From Mariprofundus sp. (GTDB taxonomy: Bacteria; Pseudomonadota; Zetaproteobacteria; Mariprofundales; Mariprofundaceae): DNA of 5,422 nucleotides. The stretch is from the NCBI GenBank assembly GCA_030951065.1, contig JAUZQH010000137.1, forward strand, positions 1 through 5,422. Reading direction: 5' to 3'. A program made the translations under genes and the position numbers. The notes beneath the pieces are model-generated. The model saw only the letters and a program-made list of their open reading frames with translations. It did not search any database and was not told the origin of the DNA. Shown piece by piece: positions 1 to 5,422 of this stretch. Positions within the stretch are counted from its first letter, which is position 1; every line of letters begins with the position of its first letter.

Positions 1-189
1 CTGCACCTGTTCAAAGTGATCAGGACTGCCGGTCATGCCATGCAAAAGCCATAAATAGAGCGGTACGAACAAGACCAGGATTAAACCACTGGCCCGATGT
101 GCCAGGCTGGCAATCATACCCGGTTGCCAGCGATAGATGGATAACCTTGGCGATAATGGCCGCTCGCGCTGTTCAGGCCGTTCGCTCAT
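1..189 (-). CDS. sdhC: Succinate dehydrogenase cytochrome b556 subunit, N-terminal part
   Basis: Partial: 63 codons from an ATG at 187-189, running off the left edge. SdhC is one of the two membrane anchors of succinate dehydrogenase (complex II); with SdhD it holds heme b and the quinone site, passing electrons from SdhB to ubiquinone. Seen in the sequence: RPLSPRLSIYRWQP at residues 10-23, typical of proteobacterial SdhC, then IASLAHRASG at 26-35, which lines up with IASILHRVSG of E. coli SdhC. Ser28 and Arg32 match the E. coli quinone-site Ser27 and Arg31. A hydrophobic first membrane helix follows (about 36-50), and then SPDHFEQ, resembling SPEGFEQ in E. coli. The start is supported by a strong AAGGAGG nine bases upstream. 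The gene lies 58 bp downstream of nnr on the same strand; sdhD, sdhA and sdhB would be expected beyond the left edge. No oddity is seen in the visible part. Confidence 0.93.
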   Translation of the reverse strand, partial: MSERPEQRERPLSPRLSIYRWQPGMIASLAHRASGLILVLFVPLYLWLLHGMTGSPDHFEQVQ

Positions 190-198
190 ATTGGCAAT

Positions 199-205
199 CC
201 TCCTT
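199..205 (-). promoter_or_regulatory. Ribosome binding site of sdhC
   Basis: On the minus strand this reads AAGGAGG, a near-perfect Shine-Dalgarno sequence, with nine bases between it and the sdhC ATG. It fixes the sdhC start codon. The rest of the short gap up to the nnr stop (206-247) shows no convincing promoter and no hairpin terminator, so read-through from nnr into sdhC is possible. Confidence 0.8.
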
Positions 206-247
206 ATCCGGATGTTGTAAACAATGATCAGTCAACACTAGACCCGT

Positions 248-1810
248 TTATTGTGTCTTTCCACCCTGTTCAATACGCTGGCGCATCTCCGCCACGACCC
301 TGGCCAGTTCACCGGCCAGATACCAGCCGCGATCTTCTCCTGCCTTGCCATGCAGCGCCACTGTAGCGGAAATGAGAATGCCCGGATCCGTTTCATCAGC
401 ATTTGTCCGGGCCAGTTGTGCGCCTATCATTCCAGACAGCACATCGCCGGAACCGGCGACCGCCAGTTGCGCCGAACCGAAAGGGTTGAGATAAATATCT
501 TTCTGAGGCGAAGCCACAAGGGTTTCTGAGCCTTTCAACACCACCCAGCAGGCATAACGTGAAGTCAGGGCAAGTATTGATTTCTTACGGTCACCCTGCA
601 CATCTTCGATACTTGTTCCAAGCAAGCGGGCCGCTTCTCCCGGATGCGGTGTAATCACAGTCATTTGTTTTCTGCTCGCCAGCTGCTGTTGCAGCGGCTG
701 ACTTTCAGCAATGATATTAAGTGCATCCGCATCAATCACAGTTGATTTATCTGATTCCAGTATTGAAGACAGCAACAACGCCTGTGACTTGCCCCAGCCC
801 GGACCAACAACTACAGCATCGGCACCATGCCAGTCCGCCTGAGATTCCCGATGCACCATCACTTCCAGGCAGGACGATGCAACCACAGACCAGACGTCAT
901 CCGGACAAACAATACTGACAAGACCTGCTCCGGCAGCATAGGCACCGTGGCCTGCCAGTTGCGGTGCGCCCGTAAAGCCGGATGACCCCCCAAATATCCA
1001 GACATGCCCATAGCTGCCCTTATGGGACAACCGCCTCCGATGAGGCCAGGCACGATGCAGAAAGCGATCATGGATTACACTGGCACTGTTAATACAAAAA
1101 GCATCATTTTCATCCGCACTTGCACATGACTGTACCCATGCCTTCCGAATGGATGCTGCATCGATACCAATTTCGGCAACGTCCAGTAACTTGCCGGTAT
1201 AATCACGACCGGAATTCAGCCAATGTCCCCATTTGGTAGCAGCAATCGGCAAGGTAAAATCAGCCCGCACAGCATCACCCAGCACTATCCCTGTATCCGC
1301 ACAAACCCCACTGGCAATATCGACACTAAGTACCGGTCGATCCGTTTGATTGATCCGCTCGACCACCTCACGCATTTTTCCCTGTAAAGGCCGGTTCAGG
1401 CCAGTGCCGAAAACGGCATCGACAACCATCACAGCTCTAAGCAACCAGCGATCAAGTTCCAGAAGACAGTGTTCGGAACAGGCTTCACGTATTTTAGTGC
1501 CGGCATCGCGGGCTTTGTCGGCATGTGCTTTACTATGACCAGCCAATGCGTCAACAGGGACAAGGGTGACGACTGTAACCGGAATGCGTCGTTGTCTGAG
1601 AAAATATGCCGTTGCAAAACCATCCCCGCCATTATTACCCGGGCCAGCCACGATAACGACGCGGCCGTAATCCGGCATATGATTGAGCACGGCGATTGCA
1701 GCCGCACGACCTGCACGCTCCATCAGGGTGAAGGCAGAAGTACCGGTACTGATGCTCGACTGCTCGGCCAGTCGCATCTGTTCAGCAGTCAAAATGTGTA
1801 TTTCACTCAT
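248..1810 (-). CDS. nnr: Bifunctional NAD(P)HX epimerase / ADP-dependent NAD(P)HX dehydratase
   Basis: Complete, 520 residues, close to the 515 of E. coli YjeF (Nnr). It repairs NADH and NADPH damaged by hydration: the N-terminal YjeF_N domain interconverts R and S hydrates, and the C-terminal ribokinase-like domain dehydrates the S form using ADP or ATP. It is presumably cytosolic, as no signal peptide is seen. Epimerase half (about 1-225): LTAEQM 7-12, LMERAG 29-34, nucleotide-binding GPGNNGGDG 56-64, DAVFGTGL 131-138, VDIASG 163-168. Dehydratase half (about 250-515): HKGSYGHVWIFGGS 263-276, GAGLV 294-298, GPGWG 336-340, DADALN 360-365, TPHPGEAARLLG 387-398, VLKG 424-427, AGSGDVLSG 452-460 with the conserved Asp456, ALHGKAGE 485-492. 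Minor departures: DIASG where DIPSG is usual, and NPFGSAQLA where GN(P/A)GMA is usual. The start ATG (1808-1810) gives the normal family N-terminus. In many gammaproteobacteria nnr precedes tsaE; here the downstream gene is sdhC. Confidence 0.96.
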   Translation of the reverse strand: MSEIHILTAEQMRLAEQSSISTGTSAFTLMERAGRAAAIAVLNHMPDYGRVVIVAGPGNNGGDGFATAYFLRQRRIPVTVVTLVPVDALAGHSKAHADKARDAGTKIREACSEHCLLELDRWLLRAVMVVDAVFGTGLNRPLQGKMREVVERINQTDRPVLSVDIASGVCADTGIVLGDAVRADFTLPIAATKWGHWLNSGRDYTGKLLDVAEIGIDAASIRKAWVQSCASADENDAFCINSASVIHDRFLHRAWPHRRRLSHKGSYGHVWIFGGSSGFTGAPQLAGHGAYAAGAGLVSIVCPDDVWSVVASSCLEVMVHRESQADWHGADAVVVGPGWGKSQALLLSSILESDKSTVIDADALNIIAESQPLQQQLASRKQMTVITPHPGEAARLLGTSIEDVQGDRKKSILALTSRYACWVVLKGSETLVASPQKDIYLNPFGSAQLAVAGSGDVLSGMIGAQLARTNADETDPGILISATVALHGKAGEDRGWYLAGELARVVAEMRQRIEQGGKTQ

Positions 1811-1828
1811 TACCCCCCCTTTTTTTCC
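1811..1828 (-). promoter_or_regulatory. A7G7 homopolymer tract acting as nnr ribosome binding site
   Basis: On the minus strand this reads AGG, seven A, seven G, TA, then the nnr ATG. There is no standard AAGGAGG at normal spacing. The G7 run, ending two bases before the start, could pair with the CCUCC of 16S rRNA through G-U wobble, and the upstream AGGA (about 16 bases from the start) is rather far. Two adjacent 7-base homopolymers are prone to replication slippage, which here would alter spacing or strength of the site but not the reading frame. The function as the ribosome binding site is inferred from position. Confidence 0.55.
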
Positions 1829-1831
1829 TGA

Positions 1832-1846
1832 TGTTCAGTATGAACA
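1832..1846. repeat. Perfect 6-3-6 inverted repeat upstream of nnr
   Basis: The sequence is TGTTCA, spacer GTA, TGAACA: a perfect two-fold symmetric 15-mer centred about 29 bases before the nnr start. It could be an operator for a dimeric repressor or a small hairpin in the nnr leader. On the nnr strand the stem can extend with a 3-base bulge to include the AGG next to the A7 run, so the hairpin could in principle hide part of the ribosome binding site. It does not fit the gammaproteobacterial LexA pattern (CTGT-N8-ACAG). No regulator is assigned. Confidence 0.4.
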
Positions 1847-1961
1847 GGCCCTAAATCCGCAATCTCACAAACTCCCTGTTATAGCGTATGATTGTCAACA
1901 AAAAAGCGATCTTACCACAGGAGAATCAGCGTACATAGCCAAACCAAAGATTATGACACCC
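1847..1961. other. Divergent intergenic region between nnr and the receiver gene
   Basis: This AT-rich stretch separates the two divergent transcription units and must hold the nnr promoter if nnr has its own. On the minus strand there is a perfect TTGACA (1893-1898 on the plus strand as TGTCAA) and a TATAAC (1878-1883 as GTTATA), but only nine bases lie between them, too few for a sigma70 pair, and neither has a good partner at 16-18 bases. I therefore do not call an exact nnr promoter. No RNA gene, terminator or convincing protein-coding stretch is seen. Confidence 0.5.
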
Positions 1962-1990
1962 TTATCAGATACATGGAAAGATGCTATTAT
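1962..1990 (+). promoter_or_regulatory. Sigma70-type promoter with extended -10, driving the receiver/GGDEF-EAL operon
   Basis: A -35 box TTATCA (1962-1967) and a -10 box TATTAT (1985-1990) are separated by exactly 17 bases, and TGC stands directly before the -10 box (1982-1984), giving an extended -10. The -10 box matches the consensus at five of six positions and the -35 box at four of six. Transcription would start near 1995-1998, giving a leader of about 35 nt that still contains the AGGGAGG ribosome binding site. Confidence 0.6.
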
Positions 1991-2010
1991 ACAGATACTG
2001 GTGAAACAAA

Positions 2011-2017
2011 AGGGAGG
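2011..2017 (+). promoter_or_regulatory. Ribosome binding site of the receiver gene, with long spacing
   Basis: AGGGAGG is a strong Shine-Dalgarno sequence, but 13 bases separate it from the ATG at 2031, more than the usual 5-10. An in-frame TAA ends directly before that ATG, so no earlier in-frame start exists, and the receiver fold needs this start to keep its first beta strand. Either translation uses the long spacing at reduced efficiency or leader folding shortens it. Confidence 0.6.
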
Positions 2018-2030
2018 CATACGCCGTTAA

Positions 2031-2426
2031 ATGAACCATCGACACGCCATTCTGGTTATCGATGACCAGGCTGCGATTCGCGATATCATCGCTGATCTGC
2101 TCATGGAATTTGAATTGGCTGATCGGGTCGAAGTGGCTCGATCTGTCAAGGAAGCCGAGCAGGCGCTAATCAATCATCACTGGGATGCCGTTATCACCGA
2201 TATGAGTCTGGGTGACGGCAAGATCCTCGATGTGATTGAATCTTTGCAGCAACAGGATTATGCACTTCCGCCCATTCTTCTGATAAGCGGTTTTCTCTAC
2301 GGCCAGTCCTTACAACGCGCCAAAGCACTTGGCATCAAGCATATCCTGACCAAGCCGTTTATCCCCACCGATCTGCTTGACAGCCTGCAACAAATATTCG
2401 CATCGGATGAAAATATCCATGACTAA
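2031..2426 (+). CDS. Single-domain response regulator (CheY-like receiver)
   Basis: 131 residues made up of one receiver domain (about 5-124) and no output domain. Such proteins are phosphorylated on Asp by a histidine kinase and act by protein-protein contact or phosphotransfer in the cytoplasm. The key residues are all present: acidic pair Asp11-Asp12 after the first beta strand (ILVIDD), phospho-acceptor Asp57 (VITDMSLGDG), Ser86 in the Thr/Ser switch position (ILLISG), and Lys108 in TKPF. The aromatic switch position before the lysine is Ile105, not Tyr or Phe, so the coupling may differ from CheY. The ATG is preceded by an in-frame TAA, which fixes the start. The gene's end overlaps the next gene by 8 nt (ATGACTAA), implying translational coupling and co-regulation with the GGDEF-EAL protein. 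No histidine kinase lies in the window. The partner and the exact role are inferred from context only. Confidence 0.93.
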   Translation: MNHRHAILVIDDQAAIRDIIADLLMEFELADRVEVARSVKEAEQALINHHWDAVITDMSLGDGKILDVIESLQQQDYALPPILLISGFLYGQSLQRAKALGIKHILTKPFIPTDLLDSLQQIFASDENIHD

Positions 2427-5422
2427 CCTTACCCAAACCATTGTGCGCTATAGCTGGCTGCTGATACTGATTTCCGGCATAGCCCTGTCCTTGCTTCAGT
2501 ACAATTACATGCGGGACATGGACCGCCAAATGCTCAGCGATGCAATTGCCGAACGCAGTCAGGTCAAACTGGACTCTATTCGCAAGCTTCTGCAACAGCA
2601 CGGGGATATTACTCGTTTATACCTGACGTTTGTACGCAACGATTTACAGAACCGGGGCGTTATCGAAAAAAATGAAATAATCACCTTTTCGCGGTCACTC
2701 ATGGCCACGCACTCCGATGACCTGTATGCCGCCATGGTACTCCCTCCAAAGGGTATGGGCTCAGTCATGCTCATGAAAAAGGATGGCAGCATCTCCGATA
2801 TACTACCGGCCAACATCAGGCTGCCGGCCAAAGATGCAAGCGACGGACTACAGATCAGCATACGGGATAACAAGATAATCCGTTTCGTCTCCAGTGGCAT
2901 GGCAAACGATGCAACCGCCTATGTGGTTTGCGACTGGAGCATCGAAGCCCTGATTCGGCAGGCCATAGAGACCACGCGGATTGCCGGGCTGGATGTCCGG
3001 CTGACATTGGAAACGACCGATAAGCCGGTCACCGTTTTTTTTCACCGTTCACGCGCCGGGCGGACAGAAAACCTTTTGAATGAGCATACATGGCAAGGCT
3101 CTTTCAATATCCGGAACGCCCGTTTCACCGTGCACACCCGGGCCACGGAATCTCTGGTCAGACAATTTTCCGGATTCAGGCCGCTGGGAGCGCTGCTGGC
3201 CGGCCTGATGATTACCATGCTGCTCACCCTGTTTATTTTCAATCGTATCCGGGCCAACATTATCCTGGACAAAAAAGTGGAAGTACGTACACATGCGTTA
3301 TCCGCAGAAAGGGCAAAACTGGCAGCAGTTATCGATTATGCCAAAGATGCCATTCTACTGGTGAATGAGCAGGGAAATATCCTGCGCAATAATCCTGCTG
3401 CCTGTGCTATATTCGGTTATGAAAAACAGGAATGGGATCAACTGACAGTTCACGACCTGGTGCCCGCTCGCACCCGTGAGCAACATCAACAATGGTTTGA
3501 TGCCGAAGTCGACGGACAAACCGACCTGGTGATTGGGCAGGTCAGGGAATTGCATGCCCAGCGCAAAGACGGAACGGTATTTCCTTGTGAAATTACCGTC
3601 ACTGACTTTATCGCTGCTGGCGCACGCCATTTCTCTGTGATGCTGAGCGACATCACCGCGTTCCAGCACAGCCAGTGGAGACAACAAACTCTTCTGCACC
3701 TGCGCGCTGTCAGCCAGCGCCACACCCCCCTGCATCCCCGTCTGAAGAAAATGCTTTCGGCCATGCTCGATTGTCCCTGGCCCATCACTGCAGCTGCGAT
3801 CTATATCGCACAGAAGGATCAATTATGGCTGATCGCCAGCCAGGGCTGGCGTGCCGATGAAAAGCGACGACATTCGCATATTGCCACCGGTCGCTGCCTG
3901 TGCGGCGAACCGACCGAAGGTCCGCACATGCCGTGCGCTACAACATCATTCAACCAGCATCACCGTACGGTCTCTCTGCCAGTCATGCATGAAGAACATC
4001 AGATCGGGCTGCTGTATCTGCAACTATCAAACGACAATACTATGCCGAAAATATTTTCCGATTTTTGCCAACAGGTATATGAAATTATTACTGCCACTCT
4101 GGTGCGGGAACACGTTCGACAGGTGCTTGAAGGCAGTGAAAGCAAACACCGCCAATTGGTGGAAACAACGCCCATCGGCATCATCATCCAGAGTGGTGGC
4201 ATTATTCAATATGCCAATCCTGCAGCACAATCCATGCTGGGCATCGATGATAGCGCCCCCCTTTTACAGCGTGAACTACTGCCCATTGTTCACCCTGATG
4301 ACCGCGCCACCTTTGACGAAATGATGCAGCGTTTGCAACAGGGCAACCATGTCGAACCCGCAGAGATGCGCATGCAACAGCATGACGGTAACTTTTTCTG
4401 GGCAGAGATTCGCGGTGTCCCTGTCGTCTATGAAAGCAATCCGTCTGTACAGGTACTGATTCACAATATCAGCGATCGTAAAATGGCTGAAGAAGAATTG
4501 ACCCGGTTGTCCTATACAGATGCCCTGACCGGATTACCCAACCGGCGTCTCTATATGGATAGACTGGAACAGGCCTGCAATATGGCTATGCGTAGCAATC
4601 GCCAGCTGTGCCTGCTGTACCTGGATCTGGATCGTTTCAAGGCCATCAATGATACGCAGGGCCACGCCTGTGGAGATCTGGTGCTGAAGACCGTTGCAAC
4701 ACGCATTCAGGATACACTGCGGGCATCGGATACTGCAGCTCGTATGGGCGGTGATGAATTCGCGATTTTATTGCCGGAAACAGACATGACCAGCGCCTTA
4801 AGGGTAGCGAATAAGCTGTCAGGAATCCTGCAGCAACCGATGACACTGTCCGGTCAGAAATTAAGTATTGGTGCCAGTATCGGTCTGGCCAGTTATCCTG
4901 AGGACGGCCTGGATAGTGATACCCTGCTAAGGCATGCTGACAACGCCATGTACCATGCCAAACAAAAACATATGGGTATCCACTGCTTTTCCGCCGAAAT
5001 GGAAGAATCAGCCAGACATCATATCCAGCTGGAGGGTGAACTTCGGGAGGCGGACAAGCGCGGCCAGTTTGAGTTATATTATCAAGCCCAATACAGACTG
5101 GATGACAATGGAACACATTTTACCGGTGTTGAAAGTCTGATCCGCTGGAAACACCCTGAACTGGGCATGATTTCACCAGCCGAATTTATTCCGATCGCCG
5201 AGGAAGCCGGCCTGATCCGGTCGATTACCGGCTGGGTTATCGGCGAGGCATCACGCCAGGCTCTGCTCTGGCAACAGCAGGGTTATCGCCCCAACAAAAT
5301 AGGCATCAATGTGTCGGCGGCGGAACTGATGCATATAGGGTTGGCAGAGGATATTCTGGCTCATATCAGCAAGGCGGGGGCAAACCCGGAATGGTTTGAA
5401 ATTGAAATTACCGAAACTGCGG
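2419..5422 (+). CDS. Membrane CHASE-like/PAS/GAF/PAS/GGDEF/EAL cyclic-di-GMP signalling protein, 3' end missing
   Basis: Open from the ATG at 2419 to the right edge: 1001 residues seen, probably over 100 missing. Inner-membrane sensor enzyme predicted to make and/or degrade cyclic-di-GMP. Order: TM helix about 11-27; periplasmic region about 30-254, CHASE-like in pattern; TM helix about 256-274; linker helix; PAS 304-413 (NPAACAIFGY, ending in DIT); GAF about 436-565 with CLCG (Cys493, Cys495) and Cys506; PAS 577-690 (NPAAQSMLGI, HPDD, ending ISDRK); GGDEF about 695-860; EAL from about 870. The cyclase half looks active: DALTGLPNRR 701-710, DLDRFKAIND 736-745, GGDEF 777-781, and the inhibitory I-site RASD at 768-771, five residues before GGDEF. 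The EAL half has ESLIRW (Glu905), IN in INVS (Asn964) and EITE (Glu996), matching the first metal ligands; the rest is off the window. The start overlaps the receiver stop by 8 nt with only a weak GGATGA ahead, so translation is probably coupled to the receiver gene. Confidence 0.93.
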   Translation, partial: MTNLTQTIVRYSWLLILISGIALSLLQYNYMRDMDRQMLSDAIAERSQVKLDSIRKLLQQHGDITRLYLTFVRNDLQNRGVIEKNEIITFSRSLMATHSDDLYAAMVLPPKGMGSVMLMKKDGSISDILPANIRLPAKDASDGLQISIRDNKIIRFVSSGMANDATAYVVCDWSIEALIRQAIETTRIAGLDVRLTLETTDKPVTVFFHRSRAGRTENLLNEHTWQGSFNIRNARFTVHTRATESLVRQFSGFRPLGALLAGLMITMLLTLFIFNRIRANIILDKKVEVRTHALSAERAKLAAVIDYAKDAILLVNEQGNILRNNPAACAIFGYEKQEWDQLTVHDLVPARTREQHQQWFDAEVDGQTDLVIGQVRELHAQRKDGTVFPCEITVTDFIAAGARHFSVMLSDITAFQHSQWRQQTLLHLRAVSQRHTPLHPRLKKMLSAMLDCPWPITAAAIYIAQKDQLWLIASQGWRADEKRRHSHIATGRCLCGEPTEGPHMPCATTSFNQHHRTVSLPVMHEEHQIGLLYLQLSNDNTMPKIFSDFCQQVYEIITATLVREHVRQVLEGSESKHRQLVETTPIGIIIQSGGIIQYANPAAQSMLGIDDSAPLLQRELLPIVHPDDRATFDEMMQRLQQGNHVEPAEMRMQQHDGNFFWAEIRGVPVVYESNPSVQVLIHNISDRKMAEEELTRLSYTDALTGLPNRRLYMDRLEQACNMAMRSNRQLCLLYLDLDRFKAINDTQGHACGDLVLKTVATRIQDTLRASDTAARMGGDEFAILLPETDMTSALRVANKLSGILQQPMTLSGQKLSIGASIGLASYPEDGLDSDTLLRHADNAMYHAKQKHMGIHCFSAEMEESARHHIQLEGELREADKRGQFELYYQAQYRLDDNGTHFTGVESLIRWKHPELGMISPAEFIPIAEEAGLIRSITGWVIGEASRQALLWQQQGYRPNKIGINVSAAELMHIGLAEDILAHISKAGANPEWFEIEITETA

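Noticed and set aside
206..247. TTGACT on the minus strand as a -35 box for an sdhC promoter, and small imperfect repeats (TTGT/ACAA, TGTTG/CAACA)
   Set aside because: The bases at -10 spacing read TCCGGA, unlike a -10 box; the repeats are 4-5 bases long and not centred on each other, so chance is enough. No FNR site (TTGAT-N4-ATCAA) is present.
1832..1846. LexA (SOS) operator before nnr
   Set aside because: The gammaproteobacterial LexA pattern CTGT-N8-ACAG is not met; the symmetric halves are TGTTCA and TGAACA with a 3-base spacer.
1878..1898. TTGACA and TATAAC on the minus strand as the nnr promoter pair
   Set aside because: Only nine bases separate the boxes, and neither has an acceptable partner at 16-18 bases.
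1683..2030. A 115-codon plus-strand frame across the nnr start and intergenic region
   Set aside because: Its first part is antisense to well-supported nnr, it shows no recognisable motif, and it lacks a ribosome binding site.
3355..3822. A 155-codon minus-strand frame inside the large signalling gene
   Set aside because: It lies antisense to the PAS/GAF coding region, which has clear domain motifs in the plus frame; the antisense product has no recognisable domain.
4646..5116. A 156-codon minus-strand frame inside the GGDEF/EAL region
   Set aside because: It is antisense to the highly conserved GGDEF motifs, which dictate this open frame; it has no start signal of its own.

Overview
The window looks like ordinary chromosome of a gammaproteobacterium (or a close relative within Pseudomonadota) of middling GC content. 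This rests on the N-terminus of the SdhC-type protein (RPLSPRLSIYRWQ, then SLAHRASG), a fused two-domain NAD(P)HX repair enzyme of YjeF type, clear Shine-Dalgarno sites, and a large multi-sensor GGDEF-EAL protein. The sequence alone does not name the genus. I see no tRNA, rRNA, CRISPR array, insertion sequence or prophage signature.

Layout: two genes on the minus strand occupy the left third. At the left edge is the 5' part of sdhC (63 codons visible). Upstream of it, in the same direction, is the complete 520-codon nnr gene, encoding an NAD(P)HX epimerase fused to an ADP/ATP-dependent NAD(P)HX dehydratase. A 220-bp divergent intergenic region (1811-2030) follows. On the nnr side it carries a perfect 6-3-6 palindrome and an A7G7 tract at the ribosome binding site. 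On the other side it carries a good sigma70-type promoter with an extended -10 box.

The right two thirds is a plus-strand operon. It opens with a 131-residue stand-alone receiver protein (CheY-like, no output domain). This overlaps by 8 nt a very large membrane protein that runs off the right edge after 1001 residues. That protein reads, in order: transmembrane helix, periplasmic CHASE-like sensor region, transmembrane helix, PAS, GAF (with a Cys-rich CLCG motif), PAS, GGDEF with intact active site and I-site, and the first part of an EAL domain (motif ESL). It has no plausible stop inside the window.

How they fit: the left genes belong to central metabolism and metabolite repair (quinone-linked succinate oxidation; repair of hydrated NADH/NADPH). 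The right genes form a signalling unit in which a phosphorylatable receiver is translationally coupled to a bifunctional cyclic-di-GMP enzyme. No histidine kinase is visible, so the kinase that would phosphorylate the receiver must lie outside the window. I see no wholly new system. The most notable items are the receiver/GGDEF-EAL pairing, the Cys-rich GAF sensor and the unusual homopolymer ribosome binding site of nnr.
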